From Galeopsis tetrahit (taxonomy: Eukaryota; Streptophyta; Magnoliopsida; Lamiales; Lamiaceae): a DNA stretch of 64,000 nucleotides. The position numbers and the translations under genes are program-made. The notes under the pieces were generated by a model. That model ran no database searches and was not told the origin of the DNA. It worked only from the letters and a program-made list of their open reading frames with translations. The stretch covers positions 71,603,727 through 71,667,726 of the forward strand of contig OY776119.1 of NCBI GenBank assembly GCA_963675135.1. The letters run 5' to 3'. This document shows positions 44,525 through 55,449 of the stretch, piece by piece. Each line of letters starts with the position of its first letter. Position 1 is the first letter of the stretch.

Positions 44525-47450
44525 ATGAAAAACTTAAGTTGGAATTGCAGAGGTTTGAGTCAATCGGCTGCAGTTCCGGCCTTGTGTGAACTGGTTCTAG
44601 CTCGGCGCCCTGATATCATTTTTTATGTGAAACCATGTTATTTGGTGTTAAGTTAAAGGCAATACGTGTTCGCCTTAATTTTGAATGTTGTTTTACAGTG
44701 GATTGTATTGGTTGAAGTGATGGCTTAGCCATGTTTTAAATAATAATAATTTGTGCTCAGTTGTGAACTACTCCATGAATCATATTAATCTATTGATCAA
44801 AGATGTAAATGGTGACTGATGTCTAACAAGTTTTTACAATGATTTAACTCTAACCGGGCACAAATTCACGTGGGGCACGTGAAAGGATTCCACACTCGGC
44901 TATAGAGGAAAGATTAGATAGAGCGATGGGTACCCCGTCCTAGCACAACCAATTCCCTCATATGGTTTTATTGATTTGATGGCACCAATCTCGGACCATA
45001 ATCCGTTACTTTTTTATTCCAATCTGATTGCACCCTCTCTCCCCATCGGACTTTCCGTTTTGAGAATATATGGCTTGCTGAACCAGGCTTGAGGTTGGTC
45101 GTACAAAATGTTGGTCTGGCTTTGGTGATTTAGGGGTTGTCTAACGTCTGAACGAAACGGGGGATGTGATTGGAAACTGGGGAAGAAAAGTAGATTCTAA
45201 TTTCAGAAGGATGAAAAAGGTACATTGAGTAAAAAAATGAGGAACTTCAGGGGGATTTAAGTGTGGTTGGCCGTGAGACATACAAGGAGCTTCGTGGTGA
45301 ATTGTGTTTTATTCTGCGTCAGGAGGAGATCTATTGGCAGCAACATGCGAAGTTTTTTTGGTTGCGTGATGGGGACATGAACACATGCTTCTTCCACCAA
45401 GAAGCTACCTTCGAGAAAAAGCGTAATAAGAGTGCTCGGCTGCAAGATGACGATGGGGTTTGGGCTGCAAAACAAGAGGCTCTGTGAAACGTGGTGAGGT
45501 TTTATTTCGACAATCTTTTTCAACCAAATACTAATAACTCTAATTTTCAAGATTTTCTCAGTCCGGTGGGATCTTTGATTTCAAAGGAGCAAAATGCCGA
45601 GTTGTTACGACCTTTTTTGAAGGAAGAGTTTACTCGTGCAGTCCATCAAATGCATGAAGATAAGGTGTCGGGCCCAGACAGATTCAATCCGTCTTTTTTC
45701 AGCATAGTTGGGACACTCTCGGCGATGATATATTTCTGGAGGGATCCTCTTGGTTGGATCGTGAGGAGTTTCCGCAAGGTAATAATAACATCACAATTGT
45801 TCTCATCCCGAAGGTGGAATCTCCACAATTTGTTCGTGACCTTTTCCCTATTTCCCTATGTAATGTTGCTTATAAAATTGTTTCAAAATTATTCTGCAAC
45901 AAATTAAAAGAAGTGCTTCCGGGTATCATTGATAAAGTCCAATCGGTTTTTCTCGGGGCGAGCCATTCAAGATAACATTCTCATTGCTTTCGAGTTGTTA
46001 CATGTCAAGAAGAATAAACGGGAGGGCTCGAGAGGCGACGTGGCATTTTAAATTGACATTAGCAAGACATATGATAGAGTGGACTGGGCTTTCCTAAAGG
46101 TGATTATTCTAAATAAATTGGGATTTGCCAAAAAATGGGTGCGATGGATACTTTTGTGTGTTCGAACTGTCAACTATTCGATTCTTGTGAATGAGGATGT
46201 TGTGGGACCTATCAACCCGAGTAGAGGACTTTGTTAGGGTGATCCGCTATCGCCTTACTTGTTCATATTATGCTCATGGTCAAGTGTGGAGGGGAATTCG
46301 CATGGTCATAAAATATGTCGGAGGGCACCGACGATCACCCATCTTTTGTTCACTGATGACAGTGTGGCTACCTTTGGGATATTCTCGATGATAATGAACT
46401 TTATTCGAGATGGGCTATAAACTACCAGAAGTCGGGGGTGTTCTTTAGTCGGAACATATCGAAGGAGAGATGTGGCTCTATTAAATTGATTTTGGAAGGT
46501 CCACAATCAGCTCTATTAAAAAATATTTTCCTATGTGAAAAATCGTTTGTGGAACAAATTGCAGGGGTGGCGGAATAGGAAGCTCTCGAAAGCTGATAAA
46601 GAGACTTTAATCAAAGCGGTTACCCAGACAATCCTGACCAATTGTATGACGACGTTCTTTCTCCCAGCTACCCTCATTGAGGAATTGCAGACCATGATTA
46701 ATAAGTTTTGGTGGAGTAATTCGACGTGTGCATCAAAAGGAATTAATTGAATGTGTTGGGAGAAGCTATGTGTGAGCAAAGAGGAGGGGGTCATGGGTTT
46801 AAGGATTTCCATACATTTAACATCGCTATGCTTGGAAAAATGGGGTGGCGTCTCTTCACGGATTCAGATGCTTTTGTTTGTCAGATTCTTAAGGCAAGGT
46901 ATTTCCCAAGAGGGAATTTTTTTCAATAAAACTTGGATGGACTCCTAGTTTCACTTGATCGAGCATTTTAGCAAGTCAGGGAATAATTCGTGAAGGAATT
47001 AAATGAAAGGTGGGAACGGGGAAATGTATTAATGTATGAAATATGTCGTGGGTGAATGGACTGGTGGGCAGCATGGTTCAATTGAAGTGTGTGGAAGGCT
47101 TGGAGGACCTACGGGTTACAACCCTATTCATGTCGAAACACGCGAGTGGGATGTCCCCCTTATCCAAGAACTTCTTCCACTGGATGCTGAACAAATTATT
47201 GACACTGCCCTGCCCCTGATGGGAGCAGTTAATAAGCTTGTGTGACGACCGGATTTAAGAGGGAAGTATATATTTGGTCAAATATGCATATGGTCTCTTA
47301 ATAGAGTTACATTTGAAGGTAGACGGGGAGTGGCGAGCAGTGTGGCACCTCCAAGTCCCACCAAAGGTTAAGGATTTTATTTGGCGCGCTGGGAGAAATT
47401 GTTTACCGAGTAAGGTGAATATATATTCCAGATATAGTGCTTCAGACTGA
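44525..47450 (+). pseudogene. LINE ORF2 (endonuclease and reverse transcriptase), multiply frameshifted
   Basis: Begins at ATG 44525 with MKNLSWNCRGLSQ, the standard start of the apurinic-type endonuclease, which soon decays. RT pieces: WLRDGDMNTCFFHQEA (45359-45406), EDKVSGPDRFNPSFF (about 45655-45700), NITIVLIPKV and ISLCNVAYKIVSKL (about 45785-45900), SKTYDRVDWAFLK (about 46060), GDPLSPYLF in another frame (about 46240) and FTDDSVATF in place of the usual FADD (about 46350). Later pieces: LWNKLQGWRNRKLSKADKET (46544), GGHGFKDF and WRLFTDSDAFVCQILKARYF. It ends near VPPKVKDFIWRAGRNCLPS (zf-RVT). Non-functional. Confidence 0.88.
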
Positions 47451-47455
47451 TATGT

Positions 47456-48140
47456 ATCAGAATCAATTTCTAAGTTATGTGTTTTTAGACATTTCATTGC
47501 GTGGTAATGTCAACTTATATGCACTTCTTTCCTTTTCATTTCTTTTACAGAGTGGAAGTATTATCCAAAATTGAAAAGTTGTATGAACGAGGAATATCTG
47601 AGTATCTGGTTAGTTCCTGCACATTATTTCTAGTAGAGCAAGCATATATGAAAATTACCATTATCTATGTTTCGTTCACCAACCTAACTAGATTCGATTT
47701 AGAGGTCAAATATCTTCCTTTCTATACATGCTTTCTTGAATGGTGATGACAAGCATCAAAGTGTATGCTGAATGTAGTTTAAAGTTGTCCCAAATAATTA
47801 TATACTACTGGAACTTTTGGTGTTTTGGCCTCTCAGGTTCTAGACTTCCACTTTATCAAGGATTGATGAAGTCATTTTCCTGAAATTGTTCAAGAAAATA
47901 ACTGCCATATCTAAATGTAATGAGATTATCTCCATTACAAAATTGGCACCATCCATTCAACCCTGTTTTGTCATCCATTACAATTTGCCTGTAATAGCCA
48001 ATTAGACTACACAAGTTCAGAACTTGTTTTGGTTTAGGGCGTAAAAGCATATAACCTAGTTTATCCAAATCAAGTGAATGAATTATTTGAAGGTCTCTTA
48101 GTCTTCAAGTATGAGCACAAATTTTCTTCATGAAAAAGAC
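47456..48140. other. Unassigned sequence, possible old gene remnant
   Basis: No recognised protein. One stretch at about 47551-47608 is preceded by TTTTACAG and followed by GTTAGT, like a small exon. A 70-codon minus-strand ORF at 47856-48068 resembles nothing I know. The sequence resumes after the hAT element at 49249. Confidence 0.3.
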
Positions 48141-48148
48141 ATGGAAAA

Positions 48149-49240
48149 CAGGGGCGGACCCAATTAAGTGACGTGGGGTACAGCTGTACCCCAAATTTAT
48201 TACTCCGTCCATGAAAAGTAGTCCCATTTGCCCTATATTTCTTGTCCACAAAATGTAGTCCCATACCTTTATGTAAACTATCACCCTTCAACCATCACTT
48301 AATTACTCAAATTGTCATCAACTTTATTCACAAACAATCAATTTATTCACAATGGGCTCCACAATACCATATAATACCCTTAATTTATCTACTTTATCTA
48401 CTTTTTCTTAAAACACGTGTCCCACTCCCATGTGACTACTTTTCATGGATGGAGGGAGTATTATTTTTTTTTATATACTTGGTTCTTTTGTAAAAATCGT
48501 CGGCGGCAAAGATTCAAGAAGGAGATGAAGTATTGCAAACTGCGCACAGTGGATAGCGGAAAGAGGAGATGAGTCATATGACAACTGCTGCTTCCCAGTA
48601 AAAAAAAAAAAATCAAATGGGCTAAAATGCTTCTAAAATTAAGAATGGGCCCAATTAAAATGAAAGTTCCATGAATTTAAATTAGATTCCTAACATCCAA
48701 TTAATTTTAAAATAATAATAATAATAATGACATCCAATAAATTGATTAGACAGAAATAATATAATGCAATTTAAATTAAAGAATTGACATCTAGCAAATT
48801 TAATGATTGAATGTCACACGAATAAAAATAACCAAGGCGTATGAAAAAATTTCCTATTATAAAATTGTTATTCAACCATTTCTTATCTTCTTAATTACTA
48901 CCCTATATTCTTGAATCAGTTCTTTCTTCTCATTTGGTCTTTCACAACTCCTCACATAAACTCCTAGCCACGGTAAGATAATTTGTGTCTCATAATTACT
49001 TGTCCACTTTTTTTTTAACGTTGCAGGATTAATATTTTTATAAAATCATTTTATTTTTAAATGTGTTATTCATTTTGAATTCACATTTTTCTCTACACAC
49101 TCCACTGAATTCATTTTTTTTTATTAAGTGAGTCAGTTAAACACATTTTTCTCTACACACTCCACTGAATTCATTTTTTTTTATTAAGTGAGTCAGTTAA
49201 ATGTATACAAGCCAGTTTCTAAATCCTGGGTCCGCCACTG
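48149..49240. mobile_element. Non-autonomous hAT element with nested MITE
   Basis: Ends CAGGGGCGGACCC and reverse-read CAGTGGCGGACCC; 8-bp duplication ATGGAAAA (48141-48148, 49241-49248). 1092 bp including the nested Stowaway-type MITE. A 60-bp tandem duplication lies at 49081-49200 (CTCTACACACTCCACTGAAT). No transposase ORF. Confidence 0.92.
48203..48458. mobile_element. Stowaway-like MITE nested in the hAT
   Basis: 256 bp between TA dinucleotides. Ends CTCCGTCCATGAAAAGTAGT and reverse-read CTCCCTCCATCCATGAAAAG are inverted repeats with a small indel. Confidence 0.85.
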
Positions 49241-49248
49241 ATGGAAAA

Positions 49249-49900
49249 GATGCTTGTCTTGAAAATAACATTCCAGTTTTGTTTAAAATCTTATTCTTCC
49301 TTCAGAAAAGTTGTAAGAAATAATATTCCACATTTAGTGCTTATCTTGAAAATTTAAATCCACGTTGCTTTCGTTGCATTGGTAGTGATTCTGTTTTTCT
49401 TCAGTTTCATTATTTGTTCCAAAGTCTGTTTAATTTACCTGAGTTTTGAAGTTGATGATATTGTGGTTTGTTTAGGCTGAAATAGAGAGAGAAGAAAGGG
49501 ATATTACCTAGCTACGTGTGTAATTATAGAAGCAATGATTAGTTAAAAGATTAGAAAACTCAAATTTATTTATTTCAATACATTCATTTGATTTGATCAA
49601 TACATTTAGATTCATTTGTAGTTGTTGATCCTTAGTTGTTACAGGCCTTTATTTTTTCATTTGATCAATATATTCAGATTTGACCTTAGTTACCTTGTTA
49701 TTTTCAATCTGTAAACTTTGTGCAGTTAAGGTAGCTGATTTTAGCCTATTGAATCACATATATATGCTGCTACCTCTTTTCCACAAGAACCCCTGAATTA
49801 TTCGCAAAACACCCCAAATTGTCAGTCCATTTCTTATTCCGTGTTAATAAAAATAAATTCTTATTTATTTAAAATATTTTTTTCTTAACTTTTTTTTTTA
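49249..49900. other. Unannotated AT-rich spacer
   Basis: No gene supported. It continues the sequence interrupted by the hAT element; the repeated word ATTTGATCAATA near 49595 and 49660 marks a small local duplication. Confidence 0.4.
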
Positions 49901-50433
49901 GGGTTAATTCTAAATAAATACACCACCTTTCATCTCAATATCAATTTAATCACGACCTTTACGATTTTTTTTTAAAACCCCAACCTTTCATCGTGTTGCA
50001 ATTAGATACACATTTTTTTTCTCCGGTCAACAATTGATGATGTGGCTTGCCGGAGCTCGCCACGTCATATTACACATATTTTTTTTATTTTCCCTATAAA
50101 CATTACACTTTATAAAAATATAATTTTTTATAAAAATAAAAATAAAATTGAGGAATAAAAATAAAATTGCAGTCTCCTCGCTTCTCAAAGTTTTCTTCTA
50201 CCATTCTCAAACTAAATCAAGTTATTCTCCTAACCATAAAAATTAAATAAAAATAAAAATAAAACTCTCGGCATCTTCGGCGTCTTCTTCACTTCTCAAA
50301 CTCAACAGAGTTCTTGTTATGCGCGTCTCTCTCACTTCTCAAACTCAATCGTCTCTCTCACTTCTCAAACTCAATCAGTCAAGTTCTTCTCTTCAAATCC
50401 TAAAAATAAAAATCATAAGGGATAGAACATTTT

Positions 50434-50691
50434 TATAAAGGGTTGGTTAGTTCACTTTCCACTTAAAAAGACCAATACACCCTCAGTTGGTAGATACACT
50501 CCTCCATCTTGTATTATTAGGTGATCTAGTTAGTTAGGTTGTTAAAGGCAGTTACTTAACTGTTCTAATCTTGATTAGTCTATAAAGACAATCAAATGAG
50601 CTTCTGTAATTCAACACTTTGATTCATGAAATCTATTTCTTCAATTTTATTCTCATCACTTCTGGAATGAAGATGATCACAGATTTCCACA
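50434..50691 (+). repeat. 5' LTR of the young copia element
   Basis: 258 bp. TCTATAAAG at about 50579 is the likely TATA box. The primer site TGGTATCAG follows directly at 50692; nine bases match initiator tRNA-Met, then the match fails. Confidence 0.95.
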
Positions 50692-50841
50692 TGGTATCAG
50701 TTTCTTGATGTTATTGCCAAGAATCGATCCAATTCTATCACGCTTCTTTTTCCCCTTCTACGAGAGATTGATTACTCTCCATTCCTAAATTTTTTTTTCA
50801 TCCAATTCTGCCAAGCTTCGCACCTTCATCGGCTTTGATCG

Positions 50842-53800
50842 ATGGCTCCCACAGTTACCGACCCCGATTCTTTGGATCCAGCCAAGAATCCGTTTTCCCC
50901 TTTGGCGCTTCACCAGAACGACAACCCTGCCGTCGCGATCACTCTTGAGCCCCTCGACGGCACAAACTTTGTTTCTTGGAGCCACGCCCTCAAACGCGGA
51001 CTCAGTGTAAAGAACAAACTCAAATTGATCGATGGTTCACTGCAGCCTCCCTCTGAAGACGACGATCCAGCCATCTACGCAGCTTGGGTAAGATCCAATG
51101 ACCTTGTTCTTATGTGGATCCTCAATTCCATAAAACCTGATATTAAGAAAACCCTAGAGTACTTTTCTGTGGCCAAAGATGTTTGGGATGAACTCAAGAT
51201 TCGATATGCCCAATCTGATGGCACTAGGGTTTACCATTTAGAAAAATCTTTGAGTACTATAAGCCAAGGTTCCCAATCATTAGTTTCCTACTATAATCAA
51301 TTTAAATCTCTATGGGATGAATATCTTAGCTTTAGGCCTGTTCTTAAGTGCACTTGTGGTGTGATGGATGCTTGTTCTTGTGACCTCCCTAAATTGATGA
51401 CATCCACTTTAGAGCAGGATGCTGTTATGAAGTTCTTAATTGGTTTACATGATTCTTATGGTCCAATTAGAAGTCAGTTTCTGCTGCAATCCCCTTTCCC
51501 TGCTTTGTCCAAACTTTATGGCCTTTTACTTCAGGAAGAGTCTCAAAGAATTTTAAATTCCACTCCTAATCCTATTCATCCTGATTCCATTGCCATGACC
51601 ACAAAAAATGCCAAATTCTATAAAGATAGAAAGAAACCACTTAAGTGCAGTCACTGTGATGGCTTAGGACATACCATAGAGAGATGCTTCCAAATTATAG
51701 GCTTTCCCCCTGGGTGGAGAGGTCCTAGAGGTCCCCCAAACAAGGATCTTCCCAAAGCTGCCAACCTTTCCATTCACAATGCCATCTTGGAGGCCAATCC
51801 TATTGTTGATCAGGCTCTATATGACAAGTTTGTGAGTTTTTCTAAGATGCAGCAAACAGGGGAAGGCAAGGATACACCTCATTCTGTTGCTGGAGCTTCT
51901 ACTTCCCACATTGAGGAACCCAAACACAATTATGATCCAGGTATGCCATTTAGTCACTGTTTAAATTCTGTAAGAATGTCTACCTGGATAATGGATACTG
52001 GGGCTACTGACCATATGATATTTGACATTTCTTTGTTTACCACTCCTCCTGCTTTAGCTAATGTCAGGATTTCCTTACCCAATAATGCTATTTCTACTGC
52101 CACACATATGGGCAATATTGTCATTAATGAGCATTTAACTTTGTATAATGTTTTGTATGTCCCTGACTTTACCTTTAACCTATTGTCCATAAGTCACTTA
52201 ACTAGATACAGCAACTGTACTGTGAGTTTTCTTTCATCACATTGTGTTTTACAGGACTATACCACCAAGATGGTGATTGGTACTGCTGATCAAGTTAGAG
52301 GGCTATACCTATTACAAACTGCTCATCCTGCTAGCAAATCTGCTTTAGGATTCTCTGCACCTATTGATCATTCTAGCTTTAGTTCTTGTACTTTTGATAC
52401 ATGGCATAATAGGCTGGGACATATTTCTAAGAAATGCATGCTGCAAATACCTGAGTTGAATGTAAAAGCTACTTCTATGCACAATAATTGTTTCATTTGT
52501 CCTTTAGCTAAACAGAAAAGAAGATCCTTTCCTTTGAGTAATTCTGTCTCTAGTCATGCTTTTCAATTGATTCATTGTGATGTCTGGGGTCCATTCTCTA
52601 CTCCCTCTATATCTAACCATAGGTTCTTTCTTACTATTGTGGATGATTATAGTAGGTGTACATGGATCTATTTTCTACATGCTAAAAGTGATGTTTGTGT
52701 TTCTCTGCAAAATTTCTACAACATGGTTTTAACTCAATTTGGCACCAAAATTCAAACTTTAAGGAGTGATAATGGCACTGAGTTCATTCTTTCTGATTTT
52801 TATCATAACTTGGGCATTATTCACCAAACTTCATGTGTTGAAACCCCCCAACAAAATGGGGTGGTAGAAAGAAAACACCAACACCTTCTTCAAGTAGCTA
52901 GGGCCCTTTTATTTCAATCTTCCTTGCCTATTACATTCTGGAGTGAATGCATTAAAACTGCTGCATACATCATTAACAGAATTCCTTCTTACTCTCTCCA
53001 CAACAGATCTCCTTTTGAACTATTATATGACAAAAAACCTGACTACTCTCTCTTTAGAACTTTTGGTTGTTTATGTTTTGTCACCACTTTGGTTTCTCAC
53101 AGGCTTAAGTTTGACCCTAGAGCCTCTAAATGTGTTTTCATGGGATACCCCAGTGGCACAAAAGGTTACAGACTTTTTAATATTGACACTGGTAAATTCA
53201 TCATTTCTAGGAATGTTAAGTTCTTTGAACATGTTTTTCCCTTTGCTGACAAAGCTCAACTTGACTTATCTACACATTCTTTGTCCAAAGATATTCCTCT
53301 CAATGATACTGTTTTTGATCTTAGTGATGATGATAATACTGATCCTCATGACCACTCTGATTTATCCACTGAAACACTTGCTCAATCCATTGATCCTACT
53401 CCCAATGAAGAAACCATACATACTGAGCCTGATAATTCTCACATTTTAATTGAAACAACATCCAGACCCTCTAGAGTCAAAACTCAGCCTGCTTATCTTC
53501 AATTGTATGAAACCAATTTGCCTACTTCTGTGGATCATGCTAAACTTAACACCTCTCATTCTGGTACCCATTATCCCATACAAAATTATTTGTCTAGCCA
53601 CAAGCTCTCCTCTTCTTTTAGTAAATTTACTGCATCCATTTCTCAAATTCAAGAACCCAAGACTTATAAACAAGCTGCTCTTGACAATAACTGGGTAAAT
53701 GCAATGAAACAGGAAATTGATGCTTTAACTAAAAATAACACATGGACCCTTGTTGACTTACCACAGGGCAAACACTGTATTGGCTGTAGATGGGTATACA

Positions 53801-55224
53801 AAGTTAAATACAATTCTGATGGATCCATTGAAAGATATAAGGCTAGGCTAGTTGCTAAGGGTTTCACCCAACAAGAGGGTATTGACTATTTTGACACCTT
53901 TTCTCCTGTGGCCAAAATCACCACTGTCAGAATATTATTAGCCATTGCTGTTTCACATAATTGGCATATCCACCAACTAGATGTTAATAATGCTTTTCTA
54001 CATGGTGATTTAGCTGAAGAAATTTACATGTTTCCTCCACCTGGTTATTTTTCTAACAATGACAAAAGAGTATGTAAGCTGAACAAGAGTCTTTATGGTC
54101 TCAAACAAGCCTCTAAACAATGGTTTACCAAACTCACCACCTCTCTCATTTCCATTGGTTTCATTCAATCGAAGGCAGATACCTCTTTATTCACTAAGCA
54201 AACTACTTCTGCCTTTACTGTTGTTTTGTGCTATGTGGATGATTTAATTGTTGCTGGTTCCAATCTTGTTGAGATTCAAAATGTTAAAACCTTTCTACAT
54301 AACAAATTTACCATCAAAGATCTTGGTATTCTAAAATACATTTTAGGTATTGAGGTAGCCAGAAACAAAGATGGTATTACTCTTTCACAAAGGAAATACA
54401 CTCTTGATTTGTTACATGATTCTGGCTATCTAGGGTGCAAACCTTGTTCCACCCCTATGGACTCCAAAGTCACTTTTGATACTCAATCTGCTCCTCTTAA
54501 AAACCCTGCTCAGTACAGGACATTAGTGGGCAAACTCCTATACCTTACTGTTACTAGGCCTGACATATCTTATGATGTACAAACTGTTAGCCAATATATG
54601 CAGGTTCCCACTGAGTCACATTTGGTTGCTGTTCATAGAATTCTCAGGTATATCAAAGGTAACCCTGGCACTGGTCTCTTTTATCCTAAATCTAATACTT
54701 TCAAACTACATGCCTTTTCTGATTCTGATTGGGGAAGATGTCCTCAAACCAGAAGAAGCATTACTGGTTTTAGCATCTATTTTGGTGACTCTCTAATCTC
54801 TTGGAAGTCCAAGAAACAAACTACTATTAGCAGGTCTTCTGCCGAAGCTGAGTATAGAGCATTGGCCTCCACCACATGTGAATTACAGTGGATACACTAC
54901 ATTCTTGCTGATTTAAAGATCCAACACTCCACTCCCTCAAATATGTATACTGACAGTAGGAGTGCCTTCTCAATTGCACATAATCCATGTCTTCACCAAA
55001 GGACCAAACACATTGCTCTGGATTGTCATTTCACAAGGGAGAAGATCTCTGAAGGCTTGCTCACCCTAATCCACATACCTACTCAAGACAACTTGGCAGA
55101 TATCCTAACTAAACCACTGCCTTCTACTACTTTTATTACTCATAAAGCCAAAATGGATCTATTAGACATACACTCTCATTTTGAGGGGGGGTATAAAGGG
55201 TTGGTTAGTTCACTTTCCACTTAA
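50842..55224 (+). CDS. Gag-Pol polyprotein of the young copia element
   Basis: 1460 residues, no stop or shift. Start ATG at 50842 (MAPTVTDPDSLDP), 150 bp after the primer site. Gag with YFSVAKDVWDELKIRY and SLVSYYNQFKSLWDEY (about 110-170); CCHC knuckle CSHCDGLGHTIERC (about 270); protease WIMDTGATDHMI (about 380); GAG-pre-integrase WHNRLGHISKKCM with CFIC (about 525-555); integrase HCDVWGPF, IVDDYSRCTW, RSDNGTEF and TPQQNGVVERKHQ (about 575-690); reverse transcriptase QLDVNNAFLHGDL and CYVDDLIVAGS (about 1045-1140); RNase H SDSDWGRCPQTRRS, SAEAEYRA and MYTDSRSA (about 1290-1380). All catalytic residues are present. The C-terminus is read through the polypurine tract into the LTR. Confidence 0.97.
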   Translation: MAPTVTDPDSLDPAKNPFSPLALHQNDNPAVAITLEPLDGTNFVSWSHALKRGLSVKNKLKLIDGSLQPPSEDDDPAIYAAWVRSNDLVLMWILNSIKPDIKKTLEYFSVAKDVWDELKIRYAQSDGTRVYHLEKSLSTISQGSQSLVSYYNQFKSLWDEYLSFRPVLKCTCGVMDACSCDLPKLMTSTLEQDAVMKFLIGLHDSYGPIRSQFLLQSPFPALSKLYGLLLQEESQRILNSTPNPIHPDSIAMTTKNAKFYKDRKKPLKCSHCDGLGHTIERCFQIIGFPPGWRGPRGPPNKDLPKAANLSIHNAILEANPIVDQALYDKFVSFSKMQQTGEGKDTPHSVAGASTSHIEEPKHNYDPGMPFSHCLNSVRMSTWIMDTGATDHMIFDISLFTTPPALANVRISLPNNAISTATHMGNIVINEHLTLYNVLYVPDFTFNLLSISHLTRYSNCTVSFLSSHCVLQDYTTKMVIGTADQVRGLYLLQTAHPASKSALGFSAPIDHSSFSSCTFDTWHNRLGHISKKCMLQIPELNVKATSMHNNCFICPLAKQKRRSFPLSNSVSSHAFQLIHCDVWGPFSTPSISNHRFFLTIVDDYSRCTWIYFLHAKSDVCVSLQNFYNMVLTQFGTKIQTLRSDNGTEFILSDFYHNLGIIHQTSCVETPQQNGVVERKHQHLLQVARALLFQSSLPITFWSECIKTAAYIINRIPSYSLHNRSPFELLYDKKPDYSLFRTFGCLCFVTTLVSHRLKFDPRASKCVFMGYPSGTKGYRLFNIDTGKFIISRNVKFFEHVFPFADKAQLDLSTHSLSKDIPLNDTVFDLSDDDNTDPHDHSDLSTETLAQSIDPTPNEETIHTEPDNSHILIETTSRPSRVKTQPAYLQLYETNLPTSVDHAKLNTSHSGTHYPIQNYLSSHKLSSSFSKFTASISQIQEPKTYKQAALDNNWVNAMKQEIDALTKNNTWTLVDLPQGKHCIGCRWVYKVKYNSDGSIERYKARLVAKGFTQQEGIDYFDTFSPVAKITTVRILLAIAVSHNWHIHQLDVNNAFLHGDLAEEIYMFPPPGYFSNNDKRVCKLNKSLYGLKQASKQWFTKLTTSLISIGFIQSKADTSLFTKQTTSAFTVVLCYVDDLIVAGSNLVEIQNVKTFLHNKFTIKDLGILKYILGIEVARNKDGITLSQRKYTLDLLHDSGYLGCKPCSTPMDSKVTFDTQSAPLKNPAQYRTLVGKLLYLTVTRPDISYDVQTVSQYMQVPTESHLVAVHRILRYIKGNPGTGLFYPKSNTFKLHAFSDSDWGRCPQTRRSITGFSIYFGDSLISWKSKKQTTISRSSAEAEYRALASTTCELQWIHYILADLKIQHSTPSNMYTDSRSAFSIAHNPCLHQRTKHIALDCHFTREKISEGLLTLIHIPTQDNLADILTKPLPSTTFITHKAKMDLLDIHSHFEGGYKGLVSSLST

Positions 55225-55449
55225 AAAGACCAATACACCCTCAGTTGGTAGATACACTCCTCCATCTTGTATTATTAGGTGATCTAGTTAGTTAGGTTGT
55301 TAAAGGCAGTTACTTAACTGTTCTAATCTTGATTAGTCTATAAAGACAATCAAATGAGCTTCTGTAATTCAACACTTTGATTCATGAAATCTATTTCTTC
55401 AATTTTATTCTCATCACTTCTGGAATGAAGATGATCACAGATTTCCACA
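55192..55449 (+). repeat. 3' LTR of the young copia element
   Basis: Identical to the 5' LTR as read. The polypurine tract TTTTGAGGGGGGG (55179-55191) abuts it, and the polyprotein stop codon lies 33 bases inside. Confidence 0.95.

Larger units (their letters stand above)
43600..47455 (+). mobile_element. Degenerate L1-type LINE, 3' truncated
   Basis: Readable order: ORF1 DUF4283 domain, acidic ORF1 tail, ORF2 endonuclease start, reverse transcriptase, zf-RVT region. Frames change many times and the C-terminal WHLWNMRN-type block is absent, so the copy lost its 3' end or was interrupted near 47455. No target duplication was found. Confidence 0.88.
50434..55449 (+). mobile_element. Young Ty1/copia retrotransposon with identical LTRs
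   Basis: LTRs 50434-50691 and 55192-55449 are both 258 bp and I find no difference. The 5-bp duplication ATTTT flanks it (50429-50433, 55450-55454). LTRs begin TATAAAGGG and end TTCCACA, so the ends are TA...CA rather than TG...CA. A single intact ORF fills the interior. This is the most recent insertion in the window that I can date by LTRs. Confidence 0.96.

Noticed and set aside
47856..48068. 70-codon minus-strand ORF
   Set aside because: No recognisable motif and no supporting context; kept only as part of an unassigned region.
52943..53449. 168-codon Leu-rich ORF
   Set aside because: Out-of-frame shadow of the intact copia polyprotein.
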